DNA of 64,000 bases. It comes from Streptomyces bathyalis (GTDB lineage: Bacteria; Actinomycetota; Actinomycetes; Streptomycetales; Streptomycetaceae). This document shows, piece after piece, positions 33,663 to 42,498 of this stretch (positions within the stretch are counted from its first letter, which is position 1; every line of letters starts with the position of its first letter). A program made the position numbers and the translations under genes. The notes under the pieces are model-generated. The model had not been told where the DNA came from and ran no database searches. It saw nothing but the letters and a program-made list of their open reading frames with translations. The DNA lies in assembly GCF_015910445.1 (NCBI RefSeq), contig NZ_CP048882.1:3162001-3226000 (forward strand), read 5' to 3'.

Positions 33663-34193
33663 GTGTCCGACGAGACCATCCGCTACAGCCGATGGCACAC
33701 CCCACGAGTCGTCGCCGCCAACGCGCTCGACGTCCTCGCCGACCTGGCGGACATCGTCTGCGCACTGCCCGGTCTCTACGCGGGCGTCCTCGCCGCGTCC
33801 GCAGCGATCGGTGACTCACCCACCCACGCGCCGTCGGATGCACCCGGCCTGGCGCTGGCGGCGCTCGCCTGCTTCGGCGCCGGACGCATCGTCCGCTTCG
33901 TGCTGACAGCACCGGCTAAGCGGCTGCATCCCGACTACGGCCACCTGCCCGGCTGGGCCGTCCCCGCCCGCATCCGTACACGGGTGCATGAGCACCTCGA
34001 CGAGAACGGCGAGTCCCGTACGGGCGAGATCGCCGACGAGCTCGACCTGCCCCGCAGCACCGTCAGCTCGGCTCTGCGGTACCTCGCCGCCGACGGGATG
34101 GCCGTGAAGAGCCGCTGGGGCGTGTGGACTTCCACCCCTCGCACCCAGCATCGCGGGCCGCAGGTCCCGCTCAGCGGTGGTGAGGCCCGATGA
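33663..34193 (+). CDS. Membrane protein with C-terminal winged helix
   Basis: About 176 residues. Two hydrophobic segments (about 20-50 and 60-85) precede a winged-helix domain (RIRTRVHEHLDENGESRTGE, IADELDLPRSTVSSALRYLA). The same type of winged helix closes the FtsK-like protein at 36041-38002, suggesting a shared DNA-contact role. GTG 33663 with GAGG 9 nt upstream is used; ATG 33648 overlapping the previous stop is equally possible. Confidence 0.65.
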   Translation: MSDETIRYSRWHTPRVVAANALDVLADLADIVCALPGLYAGVLAASAAIGDSPTHAPSDAPGLALAALACFGAGRIVRFVLTAPAKRLHPDYGHLPGWAVPARIRTRVHEHLDENGESRTGEIADELDLPRSTVSSALRYLAADGMAVKSRWGVWTSTPRTQHRGPQVPLSGGEAR

Positions 34194-34411
34194 GCCGCCG
34201 GCAGAAGGCCCGCCGCCAGCGCGAAGCCGCGCACTTCGCGGCGAAGCGAGCCGCGGCGCCAACCTCCGCTGCGCTGGCCGCCGTTGCCTTCGACGAGCTG
34301 CGGGCCCGGCTCGCCGACCTCCCCGCGCAGGAGCGCGAGAGGGCCTGGCAGCAGGTCGCCGACGACCTCGACGCCTGGGCCCGTCACTTCGACCGAACTC
34401 ACGCAGCGTGA
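34190..34411 (+). CDS. Small basic/helical hypothetical protein
   Basis: 73 residues; ATG 34190 overlaps the previous stop (ATGA). A strongly basic N-terminus (SRRQKARRQREAAHFAAKR) is followed by an amphipathic helical part (FDELRARLADLPAQERERAW). It may bind nucleic acid. No family recognised. Confidence 0.6.
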   Translation: MSRRQKARRQREAAHFAAKRAAAPTSAALAAVAFDELRARLADLPAQERERAWQQVADDLDAWARHFDRTHAA

Positions 34412-34537
34412 GCGGGCGCGTGAAATTCACGGCGACATTCACACGCCCGCCCACGCCAACGCGGAGGCGCGCGCAGGCGCGCGTGAACCCGCAGTCACCG
34501 AAAGTCACAAAAGTTGATCTTGAAGGGAGTTGATTCC

Positions 34538-34972
34538 ATGTCGTTCCTCGACGCCTCGATCTCCGTAACCGTCGGCGTGCTGTGCCTCATCGCCGCAGTG
34601 CTGCTTCGGACGGTTGGCCGCCGGACGGCCCCGCGGCTGACGGTCCTGCTCGTCCTCGCCGGCGTGGTGGGGATCGTCGGCACGCCCGTCGGCGACTGGC
34701 TGCGTACGGCGGTCGGCTGGGCGGATACCGCGGTGAACACAGTCATCGGCCGCTACACCGGCGCCGCAGCCGTCGGGCTCATCGGCCTGGTGGCGTTCCT
34801 CGTCATCGCCTTCGACCTCGTCAACAGGGCCATCACCAACCGCACGCTCGCCTGCGCCGCCGTGCTGCCGGTCGCCGGGGTGGCGATCCCCGGCACCGCC
34901 GGCGCGGTGGTCATGGGCGTCGTCGGCGCGATCGCCGGCGCCTTCGGCACCATCGGCGGCTTCCTCTTCTGA
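34538..34972 (+). CDS. Integral membrane protein of the transfer region
   Basis: 144 residues, ATG 34538 with GGGAG about 8 nt upstream. Four to five hydrophobic helices cover nearly the whole length. The C-terminus is glycine-rich (VVGAIAGAFGTIGGFLF), as in pore-lining or spread proteins. It sits between DUF2637 and the coiled-coil protein upstream of the translocase, so a role in intermycelial transfer is likely by context. The 126-bp gap before it carries GTGAAATTCAC (34420-34430) and GC-rich short repeats. Confidence 0.65.
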   Translation: MSFLDASISVTVGVLCLIAAVLLRTVGRRTAPRLTVLLVLAGVVGIVGTPVGDWLRTAVGWADTAVNTVIGRYTGAAAVGLIGLVAFLVIAFDLVNRAITNRTLACAAVLPVAGVAIPGTAGAVVMGVVGAIAGAFGTIGGFLF

Positions 34973-35016
34973 CCCGCTCCACCCATCAACCCAACTCCCT
35001 TTGGAGGTGAGGCCCT

Positions 35017-35937
35017 ATGGGTCTCGTCATCATCATCCTGGCGCTGTGCTGGGCCGTCGGCGACGGCGTCAGCAACGCCACCAGCAGCGTGCGCGAGAAC
35101 TACCGCACCGGACGTGACCGTCGGCACGCCAAGGCGGACAGGCGACGCAAGCTCGCCGCCCGCGGCGGCGGCCCGGCACCGCGCAGCGCCAGCACGGGCG
35201 TGAAGGTCGCCTCCGGGGCCGTCACGATCGGCCTAAGCAGCTTCCTCGTCGCCCGCGGCTTCATCGACGGCTTCCGCGCCGGGTGGCCCAAGGGCAAGGA
35301 ACGCGCCCGCCGTTGGGCCGACACCCGCAAGAACGGCTCCGCCGCCAAGGACGGCGACGGCACGCCGCCCGACGACCCCGGTTCCGCACCGGCCGCGAAG
35401 TCGAGCACCAAGGACGACGGCGGCAAGGCGACCGTCCACGTGATTACCAGCGCTCCCTCGGCGAGCGCGCCCAAGACCCCCGCCGCCGAGCCGAGCGGCG
35501 GGCCTGTCCCCAATCCCTCATCCACTTCGGGAGGTTCCACACCCGTGTCCATCAACACCGTCACCGGCGGCGAGGTCCACAGCTACGAGCAGCTGCTCGC
35601 CGAACTCAACTCCATCGCCGTCGAAGCCCACGCCGAACTCGAGGACGCCCAGGCCGACGCCGAGCGCGCCCGCCAGGACGCCGAGCGCATCGACACCATG
35701 GTCGGCTCCCTGACCGAGCTCGAACTCGACCGCGAAACCCTCGGCAAGGTCAGCGCCTTGACCGAGTCCGCAAGCGCGCGGCTGGAGGCGGCCAACGCCC
35801 GCGCCGTCGCCGCGGAGACGCGCGCCAGCGGCGCGATGGAGACGGCTCAGCACGTCCAGCAGACCCACCAGGCCCTCGCCGAGGCCTACGCCTCCGCACC
35901 CGAGGGCGGCGCGAAGAAGGAGTTCTACACCGCCTGA
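35017..35937 (+). CDS. Membrane-anchored coiled-coil protein of the transfer region
   Basis: 306 residues. A short N-terminal hydrophobic segment (GLVIIILALCWAVGDGV), a basic stretch (RRHAKADRRRKLAA), a second hydrophobic patch at about 66-90, a disordered Ser/Pro/Ala linker to about 185, then a long coiled coil from about 190 to 300 rich in Glu/Ala/Arg. ATG 35017 follows GGAGG at 35001-35005. It lies just before the FtsK-like gene and may tether or regulate the translocase. Known AICEs encode similar proteins without assigned function. Confidence 0.65.
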   Translation: MGLVIIILALCWAVGDGVSNATSSVRENYRTGRDRRHAKADRRRKLAARGGGPAPRSASTGVKVASGAVTIGLSSFLVARGFIDGFRAGWPKGKERARRWADTRKNGSAAKDGDGTPPDDPGSAPAAKSSTKDDGGKATVHVITSAPSASAPKTPAAEPSGGPVPNPSSTSGGSTPVSINTVTGGEVHSYEQLLAELNSIAVEAHAELEDAQADAERARQDAERIDTMVGSLTELELDRETLGKVSALTESASARLEAANARAVAAETRASGAMETAQHVQQTHQALAEAYASAPEGGAKKEFYTA

Positions 35938-36040
35938 TCCAGCCGACAGGTCCGGCCCGGCAGCCAGCCGGGCCGGACCCCGGCCCCACCTCGCGCCCCA
36001 ACGCCCTTCTTCCGCAGACCTGTTCAAGGAGCCCCGCGTC

Positions 36041-38002
36041 ATGCTGCGTCGCCGCCCTCGCATCGTCATCCGCCGCTCGAAGCTGGAGACCGCCGTTCTC
36101 ACCGCCCGCGCGCTCTTCCGCACCAGCCGCGGCATCGCGCGCTTCTCCTGGCGGCACCGCCGTCCCCTCGCCCCCGTCCACGCCACCGTCACCCTCGGCA
36201 CCCTCGGAGCCGCCTGCGGCGCCGCAGCCGACGGATGGAAGACCGCTCTGCTCCTCGACGCCTCGCTCGCCGCCGGCACCGCCTGGTGGCTACGCCGCCG
36301 CAGGCTCAAAGACCGGCCGCTGCGGCCCCGCGAGCGCGCCTACGCACTGACCTCCGCCGGTACGGCCGGTGCCCTGCTGCTGGCCATGGCCGCTCGCGGC
36401 GGCATCGCACCGCCCATGCCCGGCCTGCTCCTGATCTGGCTCCTGGCCGCCGGTATCCCGTGGTGGTGGCACCACCGAATCCGCGACGTCGACGGCGCCC
36501 TCGGTGAGGAGATCGAACTGTGGGAACAGCGCGTCGCCCACGACCGCGGCGCCCTCACCGGCTCCTGGCTCACCAACCTCGTCGGCCGCCAGGACGGCAA
36601 CGGTGTCTCAGCGCTGATCAACCTCCCGCCCGGGGAGCTGACCACCGAGCAGGCCGTCGCCGCCACCGGCCGCATCGCGTCCGCCTTCGGCGTTCCACCG
36701 TCCTCCGTCGTCATCGAGGCCACGGCCGAGGGCGCCAACAACCAGGCCGAACTCGCCGTCTACAAGCGCAACCCACTCCAGGCCGTCCACCCCTGGCCCG
36801 GCCCCCAGCTACTCGACCACACAGCCGGCATCGCGCCCATCGGCGTCTACCCCGACGGCGGCCACGCCCTCTACCGCTTCTGGCGCCCCGGCTCCGGACC
36901 CGTCCACGACCTCATCGCCGGCACCACCGACGCCGGCAAGTCCCGCCTGCTCGACCAACTCCTCGCCTACGAGCGGCACTCACCCCTGATGGTCTCCTGG
37001 GTCATCGACCCCCAGCGCGGCCAGTCCCTCCCCGACTGGCAGGACGCCGTCGACTGGTTCGCCGACTCCGTGACCGAGGGCAAGAAGCTGCTGAAGGCCG
37101 CGCAGCGGGAGATGTACCGCCGCAACAAGCTGCTCGCGCGCATGGAGTGGACTGACGAGAAGGGCCGACTGCGGCGTGGGAAGGCGTCGTTCACGCCGAC
37201 CGAAGAGCTTCCGCTGCTGTGCCTGACGATCGAAGAGGCGCACGCCGTCCTCGCCGACCCGCAGAGCGTCAAGATCGTCGAGGACCTGGCGAAGATGGCC
37301 CGCAAGTGCGGCATCAAGCTCCGCCTGGTCACCCAAGTCCCGCTGCTGGCCCAGCTCGGCAACTCCATGACCCTGCGGGACATGGTCGCCGCTGGCAACG
37401 TCGTCGTCCTGCGCACCGCGAACCGCCTCTCAGGCCAGGTCGCCTTCAACGGCACCATCCCCGCCGACCCGCACGCCCTGCCGCGGGAGTTCCCGGACGG
37501 CTCCTCCAGCTCCGGGCTCGGCTACAGCCTCGGCCCCCAAGCCCGCTCGTCCGTCATGCGTACGCACTTCGTCGAGGACCCCTTCGAGTGGGCCACCACC
37601 GGCGAGACCACCACCCTGTGCGCCGACGGAATAGCCACCGCCGGCACCGACTACTCCACCTGGCGACAGCGCCGCGACGAGGCATGGGGCACCCCCGAAC
37701 CCGCCGATGAGCCCGCGGCTGTCTCGCTCACCAAGGACGCCGCGGACGCGGGCGCCGACGTCGACGAGCTGGCGCCCGTCGTCCCGGCCGACGACAGCGC
37801 CAAGAGCGCCATTTGCAACTACCTCGCCGAGCGCGACCAAGCCCGCACGGGGGTCATCGCCCACGACCTCGACATCCCGCTGCCCACCGTCAGCCAGTCC
37901 CTGCGCCGCCTCGCCGCCGAAGGCCGCGTCACGCGCGTCCGGCACGGCGTCTGGGCCGCCGTCGACACCGACGCCGCCGAGCACGACGACGCAGCCGCCT
38001 GA
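36041..38002 (+). CDS. FtsK/SpoIIIE-type conjugative DNA translocase (TraB/TraSA-like)
   Basis: 653 residues. Membrane helices at about 45-85 and 103-145 precede a RecA-like motor with Walker A AGTTDAGKS (about 293-301) and Walker B LLCLTIEEAH. The C-terminus is a winged helix (SAICNYLAERDQARTGVIAH, DIPLPTVSQSLRRLAAEGRV), comparable to the FtsK-gamma/TraB recognition module that reads 8-bp repeats. Streptomyces TraB moves double-stranded DNA between hyphae as a hexameric pore without a relaxase. It is the only candidate transfer motor in the element. ATG 36041 lies 103 bp after the coiled-coil gene. Confidence 0.9.
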   Translation: MLRRRPRIVIRRSKLETAVLTARALFRTSRGIARFSWRHRRPLAPVHATVTLGTLGAACGAAADGWKTALLLDASLAAGTAWWLRRRRLKDRPLRPRERAYALTSAGTAGALLLAMAARGGIAPPMPGLLLIWLLAAGIPWWWHHRIRDVDGALGEEIELWEQRVAHDRGALTGSWLTNLVGRQDGNGVSALINLPPGELTTEQAVAATGRIASAFGVPPSSVVIEATAEGANNQAELAVYKRNPLQAVHPWPGPQLLDHTAGIAPIGVYPDGGHALYRFWRPGSGPVHDLIAGTTDAGKSRLLDQLLAYERHSPLMVSWVIDPQRGQSLPDWQDAVDWFADSVTEGKKLLKAAQREMYRRNKLLARMEWTDEKGRLRRGKASFTPTEELPLLCLTIEEAHAVLADPQSVKIVEDLAKMARKCGIKLRLVTQVPLLAQLGNSMTLRDMVAAGNVVVLRTANRLSGQVAFNGTIPADPHALPREFPDGSSSSGLGYSLGPQARSSVMRTHFVEDPFEWATTGETTTLCADGIATAGTDYSTWRQRRDEAWGTPEPADEPAAVSLTKDAADAGADVDELAPVVPADDSAKSAICNYLAERDQARTGVIAHDLDIPLPTVSQSLRRLAAEGRVTRVRHGVWAAVDTDAAEHDDAAA

Positions 38003-38047
38003 CCCCTCGACTTCCCTCGTCCGCACGCCACTTGTGGAAGGCCCCAC

Positions 38048-40072
38048 GTGAGCCAGCCAACCCAACACGACCACTCAGACAACATCCGCCCCCTACGCCC
38101 CAGAGACGGCGACACGGGCGGCCTCGATACGTCGATGCCGCACGACCTGGACGCCGAGCAGGCCGCTCTCGGCGCCATGCTCCTGCAGCCGCCCGGCCTC
38201 GACCCGATCGCCGACGTCTCCGCGCTCGTCGACGTCGGCGACTACTACCGGCCCGCGCACGCCACTATCCACACCGCCATCGTCGGCATGCACGAACGCG
38301 GTGAGCCCGTCGACCCCATCACCGTCACCAACTACCTGCGTAGGAGCGGCGACCTCAACCGGGTCGGCGGCCCCGGCTACCTCCACAGCCTCGTGCAGAA
38401 GGTCCCCACCGCAGCCAACGGCGCCCACTACGCCGAGATCGTCGCCGAGAAGGCCGTCGAGCGGCGCATCATCGAGACCACCACCCGCACGGCCAGCCGC
38501 GTCCGTACCGCAGGCGAGGCCGGCGTCGACATCGCCGCCGACGCCGAGCGCGAACTCGCCGCCCTGCGCACCACCGAGCGCTGGCCCCCGCCCGTCCCCC
38601 TCGGCACCCACGCAGCGCTGCCCGCCTTCCCGATCGACACGCTGCCGCCGTGGGTCGGCGAACACGTCGCCGCCCTCGCCGAGTTCACGCAGACCCCGCC
38701 CGACATGGCCGCCACCATGGCCCTCGCCGCCCTTTCCACCGCGGCCGGCGGACGCGTCCATATCCAGATCCGCCCCGGCTGGGTCGAGCAGTCCAACCTC
38801 TACCTCGTCTGCGCCATGCCGCCGGCCTCCCGCAAGTCCGACGTCTTCGCGCTGATGACCGCGCCCATCTACGAGATGGAAAAGCAACTCCAGGACGCCT
38901 CTCGCGCCGCCCGCGTCGAAGCCCAGACCGCCAAGGACGCCGCCGAGGCCGAAGCCGAAGCCCTCATGGCCAAAGCCCGCAAACCCGACCAGGCCTCAGA
39001 GCACCTGGTCGCCGAAGCCTCCGCCGCCCGCATGCTCGCCGAGGACATAGTCGTCCCGCCCAAGCCGCGGCTGACGGCCGCCGGCGACATCACGCCTGAG
39101 CCGCTCACCCACCAACTCGCCCTGCACCGCTGCCTTGCCGTGCTCTCCCCCGAAGGCGACCTCTTCGACATCATCGCCGGCCGTTACAGCGCCCGACCCA
39201 ACCTCGGCGTTTTCCTCAAGGGCCACAAGGGCGAACGCCTGGAGACCGACCGCATCACCCGCGAACAGCCCTCCATCGACAAACCCGCCCTGACGATCGG
39301 CATCACCCCGCAGCCCTCCGTCCTCCAGGACCTCGGCGACGCCCACGGCGCCCGCGACCGCGGCCTGCTCGCCCGCTTCCTATACGCCCTCCCCGCCTCC
39401 AACCTCGGCTACCGCAAAACCCGCACCGCCCCCGTGCCCGACGCCGTCGCCCACACATACGCCTCCCGCCTCGACGCGCTGCTGCGGACGCTGACCGACC
39501 TTCCCGAGCCGGTCACCCTCACCATGGACGCACTCGCCGACCAGGCCGTCGAAGAACTCCAGGCCCAGCTCGAAGTCCAACTCCGGCCCGGACAGCCCCT
39601 CGAGCACCTGCAGGACTGGGGCGGAAAGCTCGTCGGCACCACTGCCCGCGTCGCCTGCCTGCTCCACCTCGCCGACCACCTCACCAGCGGCTGGGGCCAA
39701 CCCCTCACCGCCAGCACGGTGCACCGGGCCGCCGAGATCACCGGCTACTACACCGAGCACGCCCTGGCCGTCTTCGACCTCATTGGCTCCGATCCCGCCA
39801 CCGAAGACGCCCGCACCATCCTCGACTGGCTCTCCCGGACCAAGACCGACGGCACTCACCGCCGCACCATCAAACGCCGCGACGCCGTCGCCGCCTCCCG
39901 CCGCTTCCGCACCGTCAGCCAGGTCGACCCCGCCCTCCAACTCCTCGAAGCCCACGGCTACCTCAAGGGCGAAGAAGCCAGCCGCGACGGGAAACGCGGG
40001 CGCCCGGAGACGACTACGTACCGCGTACACCCCTCCCTCCACACACCCGCGGACGCCGTCGATGCCCGCTAA
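38048..40072 (+). CDS. Replication protein: DnaB N-terminal domain fused to DUF3987
   Basis: 674 residues. Residues about 30-130 match the DnaB N-terminal (primase-interaction) domain: PHDLDAEQAALGAMLLQP, YYRPAHATIHTAIVGMHERG. From about 175 onward it is a DUF3987/YfjI-like domain with a P-loop-like APPASRKSD stretch in place of a classical GKT and a coiled insert (about 275-330). The C-terminus is winged-helix-like (TIKRRDAVAASRRFRTVSQV). DUF3987 proteins are predicted replication or helicase components of mobile elements. It replaces the RepSA or Prim-Pol initiator usual in AICEs. GTG 38048. The GTCAGC array begins at its stop codon. Confidence 0.75.
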   Translation: MSQPTQHDHSDNIRPLRPRDGDTGGLDTSMPHDLDAEQAALGAMLLQPPGLDPIADVSALVDVGDYYRPAHATIHTAIVGMHERGEPVDPITVTNYLRRSGDLNRVGGPGYLHSLVQKVPTAANGAHYAEIVAEKAVERRIIETTTRTASRVRTAGEAGVDIAADAERELAALRTTERWPPPVPLGTHAALPAFPIDTLPPWVGEHVAALAEFTQTPPDMAATMALAALSTAAGGRVHIQIRPGWVEQSNLYLVCAMPPASRKSDVFALMTAPIYEMEKQLQDASRAARVEAQTAKDAAEAEAEALMAKARKPDQASEHLVAEASAARMLAEDIVVPPKPRLTAAGDITPEPLTHQLALHRCLAVLSPEGDLFDIIAGRYSARPNLGVFLKGHKGERLETDRITREQPSIDKPALTIGITPQPSVLQDLGDAHGARDRGLLARFLYALPASNLGYRKTRTAPVPDAVAHTYASRLDALLRTLTDLPEPVTLTMDALADQAVEELQAQLEVQLRPGQPLEHLQDWGGKLVGTTARVACLLHLADHLTSGWGQPLTASTVHRAAEITGYYTEHALAVFDLIGSDPATEDARTILDWLSRTKTDGTHRRTIKRRDAVAASRRFRTVSQVDPALQLLEAHGYLKGEEASRDGKRGRPETTTYRVHPSLHTPADAVDAR

Positions 40073-40421
40073 CCGTCAGCAGAGTCAGCGCAATCCACTG
40101 ACCAGCGACACCAACTGTCAGCGCGACGTCAGCAAACGTCAGCAGTGCCAGCAGAACCCCCAAATACCGCTGACAGCGCTGACATTCGCTGACACCCGTC
40201 AGCACGCCATAAGTGCAGCTCAACGGATTGTGCTGAATCTGCTGACGGTCGACGCCCTCCGACCGCGTCCACCGCCCAGGAACTCACTCTCCGCAACCGA
40301 CCCTGCCCGGCCGGAAATCACGGGCGATCCGGCCCTGCGCATCTGCCTCCACGGCGCCGAAGACGAACGCCGCCGCACCGCCGACCCACAACGCCGACTC
40401 GAAGGAGATCGACACCCATGA
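40062..40421 (+). CDS. Possible small coupled gene between rep and int
   Basis: A 119-residue frame whose ATG (40062) lies inside the rep stop region and whose TGA overlaps the integrase ATG (ATGA at 40418-40421). Coupling at both ends favours a real gene, and this is where AICEs normally place xis. Against it: the first half is mostly the translated GTCAGC repeats, third-position GC is poor, and no helix-turn-helix is visible. I regard it as doubtful. Confidence 0.25.
   Translation: MPANRQQSQRNPLTSDTNCQRDVSKRQQCQQNPQIPLTALTFADTRQHAISAAQRIVLNLLTVDALRPRPPPRNSLSATDPARPEITGDPALRICLHGAEDERRRTADPQRRLEGDRHP
40075..40246. repeat. Iteron-like GTCAGC/GCTGAC array, candidate replication origin
   Basis: GTCAGC occurs at 40075, 40084, 40117, 40128, 40138 and 40198, and its complement GCTGAC at 40169, 40178, 40188 and 40241: ten exact copies in 172 bp. 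Within clusters, successive copies are 9-11 bp apart, i.e. on one face of the helix, and the two orientations face each other around 40155. The local sequence is less GC-rich than its surroundings. Position immediately after the replication gene and before int suggests an origin bound by the Rep protein; Xis/Int binding is an alternative. Confidence 0.75.
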
Positions 40422-41722
40422 CCAAGACAGCCCTCGCCGAACCACCCGAGGATGATGGCGACCAGAGCGGACAGCATCGGCGCCCTGCTGGACGGAAGAG
40501 GGCGCCCTCCGACACATCCGGCCTGCGGGATGGAGTGAAGAAGCGTGGATCGACGTGGTCATACGTTATCCGGGTCTACGATCCGAGCATTGGTAAGACC
40601 AGGCCAACATGGGTCGGGGGCTTCCGAACTGAAGACGAAGCGAAGGCCGCCCGTGACAAGGCACGCGTCAGGGCCCGCGAGGGCAACTACGTCATGCGGA
40701 ACCGCATTACGGTCGCCGAGTACCTCGACGACTGGATCGAGGTGCATGCCGCAGAGATCAAGCCTCGGACGATCGACAGCTACCGCGGCGTGATCAGACG
40801 CTACGTCATTCCCTACATGGGCAAGATGGCCATCCAAGACGTCCGCCCGGCGACAATTACCCGCTTCTACATGGAGTTGAGGAAGAACGGCGGTCAGAAG
40901 CGCAGCGGCATCTCGCCCCGGACGATCGACTACGTGCACGCCGTGCTCAGGCGCGCATTCCGCGACGCGGTCGTGGTGGATGAACTGCTTGCCAGCAACC
41001 CCGTCGAGCGGGCGAAGCGACCCCGTCGAGAGGTGAGCGAACCCGGCGCCGTCTGGAGCAAGGCACAGCTGCGGAGTTTCCTCAACCACGCCGCTCAGCA
41101 CAGATTGGGAGCCTTCTACCATCTCGCCGCCTACACCGGCGCCCGTCGTGGCGAGTTGCTGTACCTGCGGTGGTCTGCGGTAGACCTTGGCAAGCGCGAG
41201 CTGGCGATCCGCGGCTCAACGGCCTTCGTCAAGGGCGAGCGCATTCAGGGCTCGACCAAGACCGGCCACAGCCGCGTGATCAGCATCGACCGGACGACGG
41301 CGCAGGTACTCAAGCACCATCGCGAAATGCAGGACACAGAACGACACCAGCTGGGCATGCGACCGACGGAGGCCGGTGATTTCCTCTTCGCCAACGAGGC
41401 CGGCGAGCAAATTCACCCCGACACCGTGACCGGCCTCATGGCGAAACTGATCACCTCGTACAACGGCCCGATCGATGGCACCGCCCCCGCGGAGCCGTTG
41501 CCGAAGGCAAGACTGCATGACTTGAGACACCTGCACGCGACCATGCTGCTGATGGCCAAGGTTCCGGTCCACGTCGTCTCGAACCGTCTCGGGCACCGGG
41601 ACCCTGCAATCACCTTGCGCGTGTACGCACACGTGATCAACGACCGGGCGGTTGATGTCGCGGACACCTTTGAGACCGCACTCGAGGAGGACGACACCAA
41701 CCCGGAGGGACAGCGCCGCTGA
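40418..41722 (+). CDS. int: Tyrosine site-specific integrase
   Basis: 434 residues. An N-terminal arm-binding domain (about 40-90), SAM-like core-binding domain (95-200), and catalytic domain with the full set R233 (TGARRGEL), K271 (STKTGHSR), H357-x-x-R360 (LHDLRHLHAT), H383 (LGHRD) and nucleophile Y393 (RVYAHV). It should recombine attP with the 3' end of tRNA-Thr(CGT). A good ribosome binding site GAAGGAGA (40398-40405) precedes ATG 40418. It is transcribed toward the tRNA, but 5 kb of cargo separates it from the right att site. Confidence 0.95.
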   Translation: MTKTALAEPPEDDGDQSGQHRRPAGRKRAPSDTSGLRDGVKKRGSTWSYVIRVYDPSIGKTRPTWVGGFRTEDEAKAARDKARVRAREGNYVMRNRITVAEYLDDWIEVHAAEIKPRTIDSYRGVIRRYVIPYMGKMAIQDVRPATITRFYMELRKNGGQKRSGISPRTIDYVHAVLRRAFRDAVVVDELLASNPVERAKRPRREVSEPGAVWSKAQLRSFLNHAAQHRLGAFYHLAAYTGARRGELLYLRWSAVDLGKRELAIRGSTAFVKGERIQGSTKTGHSRVISIDRTTAQVLKHHREMQDTERHQLGMRPTEAGDFLFANEAGEQIHPDTVTGLMAKLITSYNGPIDGTAPAEPLPKARLHDLRHLHATMLLMAKVPVHVVSNRLGHRDPAITLRVYAHVINDRAVDVADTFETALEEDDTNPEGQRR

Positions 41723-42255
41723 CGATCAGGACGAAGAACCCTGCGGCCGCCGGTGGTCGCCGCTCACTCGAAAGGGTGAACCTGGTGAGCTTCGGCGGCT
41801 GCTTCCGTGTCTGAGATTGTCCCAGTATGTCCGTATCCGAAATCGCATGGAACCCGGCCCGGAAAACGCACATCCGGATCTGCTCAGAACGGGGAGAAAA
41901 ATCGAATGGCTGGACTCGACAGAGAAACGGCACAGGCTTCGGGGCCTCCGCGTCGCGTTCGTGCAGGTTGCCTGCCTCGCCGCCCCCGCAGACGTTCGAA
42001 AACCCGGTCGGGTGAACCCGGATTCCCGGGCCTGCCTATGGGAAAACCCGCGGCGTCCTGAGCGAAACTGCGGCTCTGCCCCATGGGGAAAGGTGGCCGT
42101 TCCAGCTGGAAACCGGGCCGGATCGATCCCAGTTCACGCCGCCCAGCTACCGGAAAACGCGCAGTTCACTAGGGATGTCGCTGCTGCGGGCGGCTCCGGC
42201 GGGCTCCTTCGGTACGTGCCTATGGTGCAGTCCCGCCAACGCCCGGAGGCACACC
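41723..42255. other. Non-coding region downstream of int with GAAAAC repeats
   Basis: About 530 bases without a plausible gene. GAAAAC followed by C/G-C appears at 41862, 41998, 42042 and 42153, with related GGAAA motifs between. No tRNA fragment is present here, so this is not the current attP junction, although this is where attP lies in most AICEs. It may be a relic or a regulatory/arm region. Confidence 0.5.
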
Positions 42256-42498
42256 ATGAACCCCATCATCATCGGCGCAATGATCACCGGCAGCTTCGCT
42301 CTGGTCGGCGCCATCGGCGCAGCCGTCATCACCGCTAGGTCCCGGCCCAGCGAGACCCCGGCCAGCCGCCGACCACCCGAGGCGGTGGCGCTCTTCGAGA
42401 TCGTCACCGCCACCGCCAAGGGCGCGTTCGCCTTCACTGCGCTCGGCGGCGCCCTCGTCCTTGCCACGCTCGCCCTCGTCCTGCCGCTGGTCTTCTAG
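42256..42498 (+). CDS. Small two-helix membrane protein
   Basis: 80 residues. ATG 42256 has GGAGG (42245-42249) 6 nt upstream. Hydrophobic helices lie at about 3-27 and 57-80, with a basic, Pro-rich loop between. Membrane location, unknown role. It opens the right-hand cargo region. Confidence 0.65.
   Translation: MNPIIIGAMITGSFALVGAIGAAVITARSRPSETPASRRPPEAVALFEIVTATAKGAFAFTALGGALVLATLALVLPLVF

Noticed and set aside
41723..42255. Possible second att site directly after int
   Set aside because: Looked for the tRNA-derived sequence (GTCGAACCCCC or its complement) here and between 42 and 46 kb and found none. Only the copies at 16.9 and 46.7 kb match.
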